Of a stretch of DNA of 64,000 nucleotides, positions 34,470 to 44,152 are shown piece by piece. The notes beneath the pieces are model-generated. The model was not told where the DNA came from, ran no database searches, and worked only from the letters and a program-made list of their open reading frames with translations. The translations under genes were made by a program, and so were the position numbers. Origin of the DNA: Mesorhizobium sp. B2-3-4 (GTDB taxonomy: Bacteria > Pseudomonadota > Alphaproteobacteria > Rhizobiales > Rhizobiaceae); contig NZ_VFVY01000008.1 in NCBI RefSeq assembly GCF_006442315.1, positions 186,001 to 250,000 of the forward strand, read 5' to 3'. Position 1 is the stretch's first letter. Each line of letters starts with the position of its first letter.

Positions 34470-36443
34470 GTGAGATTACCGGGATTAAACAGGCCTCGCG
34501 GGCATTCGGCACTGGCCTTGGCCTTGGCCGGTCTTGCCGTTGCGGCGGCTTCGGTCTTGCTGCCGAGGCTGAGCCTTGGCGCCCAGGCGCTCGAACTCTG
34601 CCTCCAGGTATCGTTCGCAGTGGTGGCCGGCGCGCTGGTGCTCACCGGCCTGTTCATGACGCGTATCTCGAACGACCGGCGGCAAATCGCGGAGAGCGAG
34701 CAGCGGTTCCGTCGAGCCATGGAAGACTCGGCCATCGGCATCGCCATCGTCAGCCTCGACGGGCGTATTCTCGAGACCAATCCCGCCTTTGCCGCCATGC
34801 TTGGCTACAACAGAGAGGAAATCGAGGCGCTGACCTTCTTCCAGATCACGCATCCTGACGATCTGCAGATCGGACGCGACACGATGGCCGGCCTGAGGGC
34901 GGGTACCGTCGATGCTTTCCACTTCGAGAAGCGTTATCTCAAGAAGGACGGTACACCCGTCTGGGCCCATCTTGCCGGTTCCGTCATTCGCGATGAGAGC
35001 AGCGGGCGCCCGCTCTATATCGTCTCGCAGATCGAGGATATCGACGCGCGCAAGCAGGCCGAGGCACGTATCGCGGAAGCGGAAACGCGCTGGAACTTCG
35101 CGCTTGCCGGCGCCGGTCAAGGCGTCTGGGACCTCGATATGCGCAAGGGAGGCACCACCTATTCCTCCACCTGGGTCAAGATGCTCGGTTTTGAGGACGG
35201 CGAACTCGATGGCGACCCCGATCACTGGCTGACAATGATCCATCCGGACGACCGGGCGGGGGTCGCGGAAGCCGATCGCGCCCATCTCGACGGCAAGACG
35301 GAATTTTTCGAGGCCGAGTTCAGGATGCGCCACAAGGATGGGCGCTGGATCTGGATACTCGATCGCGGCAAAGCCATCGAACGCGATGCCGACGGACAAC
35401 TGATCAGAGCGATCGGCAGCCTGACCGACATCACCCGACGCAAGCAGGCCGAAGAACGGCTCACCGTGTCGGCGGCGATGCTGGCCGACGAGAAAGAGCG
35501 CCTGAAGGTGACGCTGCAGTCGATCGGCGACGCCGTCATCTGCACCGATGCAGCCAACCGCGTCACCTTCATGAACCCGGTGGCCGAGAAGCTCACCGGC
35601 GTCGCCGCCGACGAAGCCCTCGGCAAGACGCTCGGCCACGTCTATTGGGCGGTCGACGAGGAGACCGGTCAGCGCATCGGTGTGGCGCGGACGTCGATCG
35701 GCGCGGGAATGCCGTCCGAGCAGAACAGCCGCGCGGTACTGATCAGACGCGACGATACACGCTGCAGCATCCGCCAGGTCGTGTCGCCGATCATGAACGA
35801 GCGGGGCGAGTTCTGCGGCCTGGTCATCGTTTTCCAGGACTTCACCGATGCGCGCGCCTTGCAGCGCCAGCTCGCCCACGCCGCCGCGCATGACGCGCTG
35901 ACGGGGCTGGCTAACCGCTCGAGCTTTATCCGCACCATGGAGGAGCTTGTCGGCCAGGCGCGCAAGGACGGCACGACGGCAGGGGGCGGCCATCAGTTCA
36001 TGTTCATCGACCTCGACCATTTCAAGCTGGTCAACGACACCGGCGGCCACGCCGCTGGGGACGCCTTGCTGAAGCAGGTGGCGGAGGCGGTGCGCGGTGT
36101 GCTCGGTCCTGGAGACATCGTCGCGCGTCTGGGCGGCGACGAATTCGCCGTCATCCTGAAATCGGGTTCGACAGCCGGCGCCCGGATCGCCGCGCGCTCC
36201 ATCATCGATGCGATAGCCGGCTTGAATTTCAGCTGGGACGGCCGTCCGCACGTCATCGGCGCCAGTATCGGGCTCGCGGCCATCAATGCCGATTGCGGCG
36301 AAGCCGACGAGATCATCGCAAGCGCCGACGCCGCCTGCTATGCGGCCAAGGCAGCCGGCCGCGGATGCGTTTCCGTGGCACCCGACAGCCGGATCGCCGA
36401 TGACAGGTCGGAACCGCCCAAGCCGCTTGCCGCGGCATCTTGA
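34470..36443 (+). CDS. PAS-PAS-PAS-GGDEF diguanylate cyclase
   Basis: The 657-residue product has two N-terminal transmembrane helices (about 14-32 and 40-62), three PAS/PAC modules (about 75-200, 205-330, 345-460) and a GGDEF domain with intact ARLGGDEFAV near residue 555 and FIDLDHFKLVND upstream. It should make c-di-GMP in response to redox, light or ligand signals; no cofactor residue can be named from sequence. The start codon is GTG with a weak ribosome site. No EAL domain. It stands alone downstream of the sigma/anti-sigma terminator. Confidence 0.92.
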   Translation: MRLPGLNRPRGHSALALALAGLAVAAASVLLPRLSLGAQALELCLQVSFAVVAGALVLTGLFMTRISNDRRQIAESEQRFRRAMEDSAIGIAIVSLDGRILETNPAFAAMLGYNREEIEALTFFQITHPDDLQIGRDTMAGLRAGTVDAFHFEKRYLKKDGTPVWAHLAGSVIRDESSGRPLYIVSQIEDIDARKQAEARIAEAETRWNFALAGAGQGVWDLDMRKGGTTYSSTWVKMLGFEDGELDGDPDHWLTMIHPDDRAGVAEADRAHLDGKTEFFEAEFRMRHKDGRWIWILDRGKAIERDADGQLIRAIGSLTDITRRKQAEERLTVSAAMLADEKERLKVTLQSIGDAVICTDAANRVTFMNPVAEKLTGVAADEALGKTLGHVYWAVDEETGQRIGVARTSIGAGMPSEQNSRAVLIRRDDTRCSIRQVVSPIMNERGEFCGLVIVFQDFTDARALQRQLAHAAAHDALTGLANRSSFIRTMEELVGQARKDGTTAGGGHQFMFIDLDHFKLVNDTGGHAAGDALLKQVAEAVRGVLGPGDIVARLGGDEFAVILKSGSTAGARIAARSIIDAIAGLNFSWDGRPHVIGASIGLAAINADCGEADEIIASADAACYAAKAAGRGCVSVAPDSRIADDRSEPPKPLAAAS

Positions 36444-36465
36444 GGGGTGAGGATAAAGGCCCGGT

Positions 36466-37344
36466 TCAGCGCGTCGGGACTGGGTGCTCGCCGCGATAGT
36501 CGTAGAAGCCGCGTCCGGTCTTGCGGCCGAGCCAGCCGGCCTCGACATATTTCACCAGCAGCGGGCAGGGGCGGTATTTCGAATCCGACAGGCCGTCATG
36601 CAGCACCTGCATGATCGACAGGCAGGTGTCGAGGCCGATGAAATCGGCAAGCTGCAGCGGCCCCATCGGATGGTTGGCGCCGAGGCGCATGGCGGTGTCG
36701 ATGGCATCGACCGTGCCGACGCCCTCATAGAGCGTGTAGATCGCTTCGTTGATCATCGGCAGCAGGATGCGGTTGACGATGAAGGCCGGGAAATCCTCCG
36801 AGACCGTGATCGTCTTGTCGAGCTGCTTCACATAGGTCTTGGCGGCTTCGAAGGTCTGATCCTCGGTGGCGATGCCGCGCACCAGTTCGACCAGCTTCAT
36901 CACCGGCACCGGGTTCATGAAATGTATGCCGATGAAGCGCTCCGGCCGGTCGGTCTGCGCGGCGAGACGCGTGATCGAGATGGACGAGGTGTTGGTCGCC
37001 AGGATGGCCTCAGGATTGAGCTGCGGACAGAGCTGGGCGTAGATCTTGCGCTTGACCGTCTCGTCCTCGGTAGCCGCCTCGATCACCAGATCGGCGCCAG
37101 CCAGGTCGGCCATCGCCGGGGCCGAGCCGATGCGTGCCATCGCCTGGTTGCGCAGCTTCTCGTCGAGCTTGCCGGAGCCCACCTGGCGGGCCATGTTGCC
37201 GCTGATGGTGGCGATGCCCTTTTCGATGCGGTCGGGTGAGATATCGTAGATCAGGACCTTGTAGCCCGAAAGCGCGGAGACATGGGCAATGCCGCCGCCC
37301 ATCTGGCCCGCACCAATGATGCCGATCGTCTCGATCTTGCTCAT
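36466..37344 (-). CDS. hbd: 3-Hydroxybutyryl-CoA dehydrogenase
   Basis: The 292-residue product has the NAD-binding motif [12 protein letters not shown] (10-21), the family signature [19 protein letters not shown] with catalytic histidine near 139, and the C-terminal helical domain with [15 protein letters not shown]. It oxidises (S)-3-hydroxybutyryl-CoA to acetoacetyl-CoA in fatty-acid or PHB/butyrate metabolism. It lies downstream of etfB-etfA, a common pairing, but an intrinsic terminator at 37493-37524 separates the two units. Confidence 0.94.
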   Translation of the reverse strand: MSKIETIGIIGAGQMGGGIAHVSALSGYKVLIYDISPDRIEKGIATISGNMARQVGSGKLDEKLRNQAMARIGSAPAMADLAGADLVIEAATEDETVKRKIYAQLCPQLNPEAILATNTSSISITRLAAQTDRPERFIGIHFMNPVPVMKLVELVRGIATEDQTFEAAKTYVKQLDKTITVSEDFPAFIVNRILLPMINEAIYTLYEGVGTVDAIDTAMRLGANHPMGPLQLADFIGLDTCLSIMQVLHDGLSDSKYRPCPLLVKYVEAGWLGRKTGRGFYDYRGEHPVPTR

Positions 37345-37492
37345 TACCCGATCCCGTCCGGAGCGTTTTTCGCTGGAAAAGCGAACCGCCCCATCTCTTT
37401 GTTATCCCGCAATTCCCGGCGCAAAAACCCCTGCGCACTGCTGCTGGAACTGCATTAAGCCTTTGTGGCCTGCTTATTGTGCAGTGCAAACT

Positions 37493-37524
37493 AAAAGGGC
37501 GGGGCGACTTCGTCTACCCCACCC
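37493..37524 (-). terminator. Intrinsic terminator after etfBA
   Basis: On the minus strand GGGTGGGG (37524-37517) pairs with CCCCGCCC (37504-37497), eight pairs with one wobble, followed by TTTT (37496-37493). It lies about 32 bases after the etfA stop and before hbd. Confidence 0.7.
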
Positions 37525-37555
37525 CTCGCAATTTAATACGGTTTGCGCGGAAGCG

Positions 37556-38485
37556 TCAAAGCGCCTTCTGCAACTCCGGCAGGACGACGAAGAGATCGCC
37601 GACGAGGCCATAGTCGGCGACCTGGAAGATCGGTGCTTCCTCGTCCTTGTTGATGGCGACGATGACTTTCGAATCCTTCATGCCGGCGAGGTGCTGGATG
37701 GCGCCTGAAATGCCGACCGCGATGTAGAGATCGGGTGCGACCACCTTGCCGGTCTGGCCGACCTGCCAGTCGTTCGGCGCATAGCCGGCATCGACGGCGG
37801 CGCGGGATGCGCCAACCGCCGCACCGAGCTTGTCGGCGACCGGCAGGATGACTTCCTGGAACTTCTCCGAGGAGCCGAGCGCACGGCCGCCAGAGATGAT
37901 GATCTTGGCCGAGGTCAGCTCCGGACGGTCGTTTTCCGACAGCTTGTTCTCGACGAAGGAGGAGAGGCCGGGATTGGCCGCCGCCTGCACGGTCTCGACA
38001 GAAGCCGAGCCGCCCTCGGGCGCTGCCTGGAACGAGGCGGTGCGCACGGTGATGACCTTCTTGGCGTCCGTCGACTGCACGGTCTGGATGGCGTTGCCGG
38101 CATAGATCGGGCGCTTGAAGGTGTCGGGCGACACCACTTCGATGATCTCCGACACCTGCGCGACGTCGAGCAGGGCCGCAACGCGCGGGGCGATGTTCTT
38201 GCCGGCGGAGGTCGCCGGCGCGATGATGGTGTCGTAGGCGCCGGCCAGAGAGACGACGAGCGCGGCCGTCGGTTCAGCGAGACGTTCGGCGAGTTCGTCA
38301 GCTTCGGCGAGCAGCACCTTGCCGACACCCTTCAGCTTGGCGGCGGCGTCGGCCGCGGCCTTTGCGCCCTTGCCGGCGACCAGCACATGCACGTCCGAAC
38401 CGATCTGCAGCGCCGCCGACAGGGCCTTGGCGGTCTGGTCGGAAAGGGTTGCGTTGTCGTGTTCGGCGATGAGGAGAATTGCCAT
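37556..38485 (-). CDS. etfA: Electron transfer flavoprotein alpha subunit
   Basis: The 309-residue product has the ETF alpha N-terminal domain and the C-terminal FAD-binding domain, with [13 protein letters not shown] and the signature [11 protein letters not shown] near 225-235, then [16 protein letters not shown] and [10 protein letters not shown]. With EtfB it carries electrons from acyl-CoA and other dehydrogenases to ETF-ubiquinone oxidoreductase. It lies 23 bases after etfB in the same operon. Confidence 0.95.
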   Translation of the reverse strand: MAILLIAEHDNATLSDQTAKALSAALQIGSDVHVLVAGKGAKAAADAAAKLKGVGKVLLAEADELAERLAEPTAALVVSLAGAYDTIIAPATSAGKNIAPRVAALLDVAQVSEIIEVVSPDTFKRPIYAGNAIQTVQSTDAKKVITVRTASFQAAPEGGSASVETVQAAANPGLSSFVENKLSENDRPELTSAKIIISGGRALGSSEKFQEVILPVADKLGAAVGASRAAVDAGYAPNDWQVGQTGKVVAPDLYIAVGISGAIQHLAGMKDSKVIVAINKDEEAPIFQVADYGLVGDLFVVLPELQKAL

Positions 38486-38508
38486 TTGTCTGTTCCTTTC
38501 CCGATCGC

Positions 38509-39258
38509 TTACAACACGCCGGCTTCGTTCTTGAGCTTCTCGACCAGCTCGGCGACGCTCTTGACCTTGACGCCAGCCTTGCGGCCCGAGGGCTCCTCGG
38601 TCTTGATGACCTTGAGGCGCGGCTTGACGTCGGCGCCGTAGTCGGCCGGGCTCTTTTCGTCGAGCGGCTTCTTCTTGGCCTTCATGATGTTGGGCAAGGA
38701 GGCATAGCGTGGCTGATTGAGGCGAAGGTCGGCGGTGACGATCACCGGCATCTTCAATTCGACGGTCTGCAGGCCGCCGTCGACTTCGCGCGTCACCTTG
38801 GCCTTATCGCCGGCGAGCTCGATCTTGGAGGCGAAGGTGCCCTGGGCCCAGCCCAGAAGTGCGGCCAGCATCTGGCCGGTCTGGTTGGAATCGTCGTCAA
38901 TCGCCTGCTTGCCGAGGATGACGAGGCCGGGGGCCTCGGCCTCGACCACGCCCTTCAGCACCTTGGCGACGCCGAGCGGCTCGGTCTGCTCGTCGGTCTT
39001 GACCAGGATGGCGCGGTCGGCGCCCATGGCGAGCGCGGTGCGCAAGGTTTCCTGCGCCTGCTGCGGGCCAACGGACACGACGATGATCTCTTCGGCCTTG
39101 CCGGCTTCCTTGATCCGGATTGCTTCCTCGACCGCGATCTCGTCGAACGGGTTCATCGCCATCTTGACGTTGGCGAGCTCCACCGCGGAACCATCGGCCT
39201 TCACGCGCACTTTGACGTTCGCGTCCACAACCCGCTTCACGGGCACAAGGATCTTCAT
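38509..39258 (-). CDS. etfB: Electron transfer flavoprotein beta subunit
   Basis: The 249-residue product begins [12 protein letters not shown] and carries the ETF beta signature [23 protein letters not shown] near 160-182 and the AMP-binding region. It is the partner of EtfA (23 bases downstream). Acyl-CoA dehydrogenase substrates reach respiration through this pair. First gene of the etfBA operon. Confidence 0.95.
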   Translation of the reverse strand: MKILVPVKRVVDANVKVRVKADGSAVELANVKMAMNPFDEIAVEEAIRIKEAGKAEEIIVVSVGPQQAQETLRTALAMGADRAILVKTDEQTEPLGVAKVLKGVVEAEAPGLVILGKQAIDDDSNQTGQMLAALLGWAQGTFASKIELAGDKAKVTREVDGGLQTVELKMPVIVTADLRLNQPRYASLPNIMKAKKKPLDEKSPADYGADVKPRLKVIKTEEPSGRKAGVKVKSVAELVEKLKNEAGVL

Positions 39259-39346
39259 TTGCCTGTCACCTCTTCACGCTAATCGGGCGCGCTATAGCAG
39301 CCTGCGCCCTTTCTGAGTTGTCGAAAGCCGACATTCCTGACTGAAT

Positions 39347-39372
39347 TCCGGCCAGACGGAATTCTGGCCGGA
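39347..39372. repeat. Perfect hairpin between rhomboid and etfB
   Basis: TCCGGCCAG (39347-39355) and CTGGCCGGA (39364-39372) form a 9-pair stem with an 8-base loop in the 234-base gap between the rhomboid stop and the etfB start. There is no T-tract on either strand. It could help end the rhomboid transcript or be a small palindromic repeat. Confidence 0.4.
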
Positions 39373-39492
39373 TGGAAATTCTGGTCTTTGCCCGCCTTGG
39401 GCTGCTCCTTAACCGCCCTGGGCCCGGACGGAAACGCTTCCGTAGTTGTGGCAACCCCTGACGTCAATACGCTGAAAGCTGCTCAAATCGGT

Positions 39493-40293
39493 TCAGTTTG
39501 GGCCAGATGGGCTTCCCCGACCCCAACGCGTCGTGGAGGCCGACGTTTCGGGGGGCGCCGGTTCGCCGACAGCCGGCGGCTGTTCGGGGGTCGGAACGAT
39601 GGCATCCTCTTCGGCGGGGGCAAACAGCGGCACGCCGCGGCTGCGCAGGACGAGCACAAGAACCGCGCCGGCGATGATGCCGCCGATATGGCAGGCCCAG
39701 GAGATCTGGTCCTCGCCGCCGGCCGCGAACATGACGATCTGGAACAACACCCACAGGATCAGCGGGATGAAAGCCGGAATGCGCAGCGGAATGCGGGCGA
39801 AGGCCAGCACCCATACCTTCACCCTGGGATAGAGGATCAGATAGGCGACGACCACGCCGGCGATGGCGCCCGAGGCGCCGATCAGTGGCACCTGGGAGTT
39901 CCAGGCGACGAGCCCCTGGAAGGCGGCTCCGGCGATGGCGCACAGGAGATAGAAGATCAGGTATCTGATATGGCCGAGCGCGTCCTCGACATTGTCGCCG
40001 AAGACCCAGAGGAACAGCATGTTGCCGCCGAGATGGAAAATGTCGGCATGCAGGAAGGAATAGGTAAGGTAGCTCAGGCTCTCGGGGATGATGACGAAGC
40101 GGGGATCGAGCTCGGCCGTGTCATGGACGACGGAGGGGATGAAGCCGAGGCCGAGCACGGCCGCGTTGGTGAAGTTCTCGCCGCCGAGCGCCGTCGCGCA
40201 ATAGACCACCGCGTTGGCGACGATCAGCCCGATCGTCACATATTGCAGCCTGATGTGGCGCAGCCTGTTGGTGTCGTAAAGCGGGATGAACAT
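39493..40293 (-). CDS. Rhomboid-family intramembrane serine protease
   Basis: The 266-residue product has six transmembrane helices. The catalytic serine is S141 in IGASGAIAG and the catalytic histidine is H202 in WACHIGGIIAG; the structural HxxxN is in FHLGGNMLFLW. It cleaves membrane proteins within the bilayer; substrates are unknown. The proline-rich cytoplasmic tail (after residue 240) is extra. It is the last gene of the SDR-HIG1-adenosyltransferase-rhomboid run, 33 bases after the adenosyltransferase. Confidence 0.92.
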   Translation of the reverse strand: MFIPLYDTNRLRHIRLQYVTIGLIVANAVVYCATALGGENFTNAAVLGLGFIPSVVHDTAELDPRFVIIPESLSYLTYSFLHADIFHLGGNMLFLWVFGDNVEDALGHIRYLIFYLLCAIAGAAFQGLVAWNSQVPLIGASGAIAGVVVAYLILYPRVKVWVLAFARIPLRIPAFIPLILWVLFQIVMFAAGGEDQISWACHIGGIIAGAVLVLVLRSRGVPLFAPAEEDAIVPTPEQPPAVGEPAPPETSASTTRWGRGSPSGPN

Positions 40294-40326
40294 CCGTCGT
40301 CGGCCCCCTCCCGCGTTGCGATCCGT

Positions 40327-40908
40327 TCAGCGGTTCTTGCCGGGAACCCATAGCACGTCGGCATTTCCGTTGTCATTGACCGCCCGGGCGGCGACAAACA
40401 GGAAATCCGAGACACGGTTGATGTATTTCAGCCCCTCGCGATTGACGTGTTCGGCCGGGTCCTGAGCAAGCGCCACCATCAGCCGCTCGGCCCGCCGTGC
40501 CATCGTCCGGGCGAGATGAAGCGCCGCCGCGGCCGGGCTGCCGCCGTTGAGGACAAAGGATTTCAGCGGCTGCAAGTCCTTGTTGAGGAGGTCGATGTCC
40601 TTCTCGACGCGATCGGTCTGCGCGGCAACGATGCGCAGCGGCTCGTAACCGAGCGGCTTGCCGTCATCGGGCACCGCAAGGTCGGCGCCGAGGTCGAAGA
40701 GGTCGTTCTGGATGCGCGAAAGCATGGCGTCGATTGCCGGATGGCTGGCGGCTGTGTGGATGCGGGCCATGCCGATACAGGCATTGGCTTCGTCGACCGT
40801 GCCATAGGCATCCACCCTGATATCGGATTTCAGCCGCCGCTCGCCGGTGCCCAGACCCGTGGTGCCATCGTCGCCGGTGCGGGTGTAGATCTTGTTGAGC
40901 TTGACCAT
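40327..40908 (-). CDS. pduO: PduO-type ATP:cob(I)alamin adenosyltransferase
   Basis: The 193-residue product starts with the PduO signature YTRTGDDGTTGL (8-19) and has the conserved DAYGTVDEANA and RRAERLMVAL segments. It transfers the adenosyl group of ATP to cob(I)alamin, making coenzyme B12 needed by methylmalonyl-CoA mutase and similar enzymes. It lies 19 bases after the HIG1-like gene and 33 bases before the rhomboid gene. Not the CobA/CobO type. Confidence 0.93.
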   Translation of the reverse strand: MVKLNKIYTRTGDDGTTGLGTGERRLKSDIRVDAYGTVDEANACIGMARIHTAASHPAIDAMLSRIQNDLFDLGADLAVPDDGKPLGYEPLRIVAAQTDRVEKDIDLLNKDLQPLKSFVLNGGSPAAAALHLARTMARRAERLMVALAQDPAEHVNREGLKYINRVSDFLFVAARAVNDNGNADVLWVPGKNR

Positions 40909-40927
40909 TTCGTCTCCCGAAAGGCCC

Positions 40928-41119
40928 TCACTTGCGGGTGAAATACACGGCCAGCAGGATCAGCGCCAGCGCCACCGCCTGCAGCATGACGCGGGCCTGC
41001 ATCAGCTTGTTGGAGGTGACGCCGGAACCGCCGCGCATCATGTTGATGAGGCCGCGGACCAGAACGATCACCACGGCGGCCATGACCAGAATGGCGAGGA
41101 TGTTGAAGACGGTGGCCAT
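40928..41119 (-). CDS. HIG1-domain small membrane protein (twin transmembrane)
   Basis: The ATG at 41119 gives a 63-residue product with two transmembrane helices (about 5-24 and 44-60) joined by the loop RGGSGVTSNKLMQARV, the HIG1/hypoxia-induced-protein pattern (QARV.LQ). Mitochondrial relatives assist cytochrome oxidase supercomplexes; bacterial members are little studied. A longer open frame to 41602 is only a shadow of the SDR gene. It is followed by the adenosyltransferase gene after 19 bases. Confidence 0.85.
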   Translation of the reverse strand: MATVFNILAILVMAAVVIVLVRGLINMMRGGSGVTSNKLMQARVMLQAVALALILLAVYFTRK

Positions 41120-41163
41120 TTTGCGTTTCCCAGTTCTTTTCTTGTTCAGGCGCGCATTCTTGC

Positions 41164-42039
41164 TCAGGCGCGCTTGGCGAGCAGGCGATGGAGCATCGAT
41201 GCCGGCAGGATGCGTTTGAGCATGGCGCCGATCCTGGCCGACACTGTTACCACATAGTGCGGGTGGGGGCGCCGCGACAGAAGTGCATGGCGAAGCACCT
41301 TGTGGACCACTTCCGGTCCGGGCTTCAGTGCCGATTGGCTGCCGCCGGCGCGCATGCGCTGCAGCTGCGCGGCGTAGTCGACGCGATGCACGGAATTCTC
41401 GTGGTCGATATTGCTGAGGAACCAGGGCAGGCCATTGCTGGCGATCCTGGATTTCACCGGTCCCGGCTCGATCAGCGAGACGTGGACCCCGCTGCCGGCC
41501 AGTTCCTGGCGTTGGCAAAGCATCAGCGCCTCCAAGGCATGCTTGGATGCCGAATAGGCGCCGCGGAAGCGCACGGGCACCAGGCCGAGGATCGACGAGC
41601 AATGGACGAGACGGCCATGGCCCTGCCGGCGCATCACCGGAACCAGACGGCGGGTCAGGTCGTGCCAGCCGAAGAAATTGGCCTCGAACTGTTCCCTGAG
41701 CGCCGCAACGGGCAGATCCTCGACGGCGCCGGCCTGGGCGTAAGCGCCGTTGTTGAACAGCGCGTCGAGCCTGCCGCCGGTGCGGTCAAGCACCGCCGCC
41801 ACCAGGGCGGCGATGGAATCCGGTTCGCGGTAATCGAGATAGAAGGCCTCGATGCCGTCCGCTTCGAGCGCGGCAATGTCCTGTGGCTTGCGCGCCGTCG
41901 CGAACACCCGCCAGCCCTCGGCCTTCAATGCACGGGCGCAATAGGCGCCGATGCCGGAAGAGGCACCGGTGACGATGATGGTGCGCAACTCTGCCGCTGG
42001 AGAATTCGTGGTTTGACGAAGGGTTGCCATTTGCCGCAT
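41164..42039 (-). CDS. SDR-family oxidoreductase
   Basis: The 291-residue product is a classical short-chain dehydrogenase: TGASSGIG (24-31), NNGA (96-99), catalytic S149 in CSSI, Y162 and K166 in YSASK. The substrate is unknown; the sequence groups with DltE/YbbO-like lipid or retinol-type dehydrogenases. An alternative ATG at 42030 gives 288 residues. It is divergent from the YihY gene with 49 bases between and heads a four-gene run ending with rhomboid. Confidence 0.9.
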   Translation of the reverse strand: MRQMATLRQTTNSPAAELRTIIVTGASSGIGAYCARALKAEGWRVFATARKPQDIAALEADGIEAFYLDYREPDSIAALVAAVLDRTGGRLDALFNNGAYAQAGAVEDLPVAALREQFEANFFGWHDLTRRLVPVMRRQGHGRLVHCSSILGLVPVRFRGAYSASKHALEALMLCQRQELAGSGVHVSLIEPGPVKSRIASNGLPWFLSNIDHENSVHRVDYAAQLQRMRAGGSQSALKPGPEVVHKVLRHALLSRRPHPHYVVTVSARIGAMLKRILPASMLHRLLAKRA

Positions 42040-42088
42040 TCACTTCCCATATTCGCGGCGTCGAGACAATCGAAGGGAGCGCGGGTTC

Positions 42089-42940
42089 TTGCTGCGGAAT
42101 ATTGTCGCCCTGCGCCGCGTGCTCTACGACGCGCTCGGACACTTCAACACCGATGACGGCTGGGCGATGGCCAGCCATCTGGCGATCACCTCGCTGATGG
42201 CGCTGTTTCCATTCCTGATCTTCGCCACGACGCTGGGCAGCTTCCTCGGCGCCCAGGCCTTCGCCGACACGGCCGTGCATCTGGTCTTCGACACCTGGCC
42301 GGACCAGATCGCCAAGCCGATCGCGCATGAGGTGCTGAACGTGCTGACGGTACGGCGCACCGATCTGTTGACTTACGGCGTGCTGCTTGCCGCCTATTTC
42401 GCCTCGAACGGCATCGAGGCGCTGCGGACATCGCTCAACCGGGCCTATCGGGTCACGGAAACGCGCGGCATCATCTACCGCCGGGTGCAGAGCATCTTCT
42501 TCGTGCTGATCGCGACGGCCGGCTTTCTTGCGATCAGCGTGCTCTTGGTATTCGCGCCCTTGCTGGCGCGGCTGGCGGAGAGCCATTTCGAGTGGATCAA
42601 ACCCTATACCGGCACCATCACGCTGTGGCGCTACGTCATTGCCTCGACCGTCATCGTCGGCGGGCTGTTTGCCGTCCATTACTGGCTGCCGGCCGGCAAG
42701 CGCCGTTTCGTATCGCTGGTGCCGGGCATCATCTTCACGCTCGCCGCATGGCTTATCGGCTCGACGATGTTTGCCACCTATCTCGATCATTTCTCGTCCT
42801 ATGTGACGACCTATGCCGGTCTCGCCTCGATCATGATCGCGGTGGTGTTCCTCTACATCGTCTCGGCGATCTTCATTCTCGGCGGCGAACTCAATGCCGC
42901 CATCAGCCGGTATCTGGAGGCGCGGGCGCGGGTGGGGTGA
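42089..42940 (+). CDS. YihY/BrkB-family membrane protein
   Basis: The 283-residue product has six transmembrane helices and YihY signatures (GWAMASHLAITSLMALFPF, ASNGIEALRTSLNRAY, FVSLVPGIIFTLAAW, LGGELNAAISRY). The start is TTG at 42089, nine bases after GGGAG. The family was once named ribonuclease BN by error and has no proven function; roles in envelope stress are suggested. It runs into an octamer tandem repeat directly after its stop. Confidence 0.9.
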   Translation: MLRNIVALRRVLYDALGHFNTDDGWAMASHLAITSLMALFPFLIFATTLGSFLGAQAFADTAVHLVFDTWPDQIAKPIAHEVLNVLTVRRTDLLTYGVLLAAYFASNGIEALRTSLNRAYRVTETRGIIYRRVQSIFFVLIATAGFLAISVLLVFAPLLARLAESHFEWIKPYTGTITLWRYVIASTVIVGGLFAVHYWLPAGKRRFVSLVPGIIFTLAAWLIGSTMFATYLDHFSSYVTTYAGLASIMIAVVFLYIVSAIFILGGELNAAISRYLEARARVG

Positions 42941-42944
42941 GGTG

Positions 42945-43105
42945 GAGAATTGGGGAGTTGAGAAATTGAAGAACTGAAGAACTGAAGAACTGAAGAAAAA
43001 TTGGACATATCCGGCGCTGTGCGCTTCTTCCTCAATTCCTCAATTCCTCAATTCCTCAATTCCTCAATTCCTCAATTCCTCAATTCCTCAATTCCTCAAT
43101 TCCTC
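42945..43105. repeat. Octamer tandem repeats (CTCAATTC)n and degenerate opposite-strand partner
   Basis: Nine uninterrupted copies of CTCAATTC lie at 43031-43102. To the left, 42945-42995 holds a less regular 8-base periodicity (AAGAACTG three times, flanked by GAGAATTG and AGAAATTG variants) that reads roughly as the reverse complement of the right array. The two could pair as a long imperfect hairpin. The stop codon of the downstream EamA gene lies in the last repeat unit. This is simple-sequence DNA prone to length change. Confidence 0.85.
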
Positions 43106-43968
43106 TGCCTCGCCGTAGCCAGGCCAACACCAAATGTCGTGATCGCCATGCCGACGATCTGCAAGGCGTTGAGCTGCTCGTCGAACAAAGCCCATGCGAT
43201 GAGGGCGGTGACCGCGGGCACCAGATAGAACAAAGAAGCCACTTTCGACATCTCGCCGTCGCGGATCATCACCATCAGCAGGAAGATGGCACCGAGCGAC
43301 AGGACCAACACCAGCCAGGCCATGGCAAAGATCAGCTCGCCGTTGATGACCACGGTGTGCGTTTCGAACGCCAGCGCCGCCAGCATCATCAGCGACGCGC
43401 CGCCGACATACTGCCACATGGTGGCGGCGACGAGGTCGCCGCCGGAGGCGAAACGCTTCTGCCAGATGGTGCCGGCGCTCATGCCGAGCACGGAGACCAG
43501 CGAGGCGGTCAGGCTTGCCGCCGTCACGCCGCCGCCGATCGCGCCGAGTTTCGGCCAGAGCACGATGACAATGCCGATCAGGCCGATGGCGAGGCCGAGC
43601 CAGTGGCGGGGCAATATGGCTTCGCCCAGGAACCTGCCCGCCAGCACTGCCGTGATCAGCGGCTGCAGGCCGACGATCAGGGCTGAAAAACCGGCCGGCA
43701 TGCCGCGGTGGATGGCCCAGAAAACGGCGCCCAGATAGACGCCGTGCATGAGCACGCCGGCGCCGGTGGCGTGCAACGCCTGCGCACGGGTGGCTTTCTT
43801 CGAGCCAAGCAGAAGCGTCAGGACGGCCAGAAGGGCGGCGGCGATGACGAAACGCGCGGCCAGGAAGGTGAACGGCTCCGCCCACGGCATGGCATAGCGC
43901 GCGCCGATGAAGCCGGTGGCCCACAGGACGACGAAGGTGGCGGGGATGAACCGCTTGAGGCTGTGCAT
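43096..43968 (-). CDS. EamA/DMT-family transporter
   Basis: The 290-residue product has ten transmembrane helices in two EamA repeats (ATGFIGARYAMPWAEPFTF at the start, YLVPAVTALIAWALFDEQLN near the end). It is a metabolite exporter of unknown substrate, paralogous in type to the protein at 8171-9121. Its TGA stop and last codons (after ATARQ) are encoded by the final unit of the CTCAATTC array, so the repeat borders coding sequence. Confidence 0.9.
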   Translation of the reverse strand: MHSLKRFIPATFVVLWATGFIGARYAMPWAEPFTFLAARFVIAAALLAVLTLLLGSKKATRAQALHATGAGVLMHGVYLGAVFWAIHRGMPAGFSALIVGLQPLITAVLAGRFLGEAILPRHWLGLAIGLIGIVIVLWPKLGAIGGGVTAASLTASLVSVLGMSAGTIWQKRFASGGDLVAATMWQYVGGASLMMLAALAFETHTVVINGELIFAMAWLVLVLSLGAIFLLMVMIRDGEMSKVASLFYLVPAVTALIAWALFDEQLNALQIVGMAITTFGVGLATARQRN

Positions 43969-44152
43969 GTCGCGGAGACCGTGCCTGGTGAGAACTGACG
44001 TGGCGCTGCTCTAATCCTGTTCCGCACGCCGTGCAAAACCAAACGATTGATCCATCCGTCCCTGGGATTCAACGGACGGCATGCCCGGCGCGCGTTTCTC
44101 CTGACATAGCGCCGATCGAAGACAGGGGCGCCGATCGAAGACAGGGCGCCGT

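Noticed and set aside
43031-43102. CRISPR array
   Set aside because: The units are 8 bases, directly abutting, with no spacers and no cas genes.
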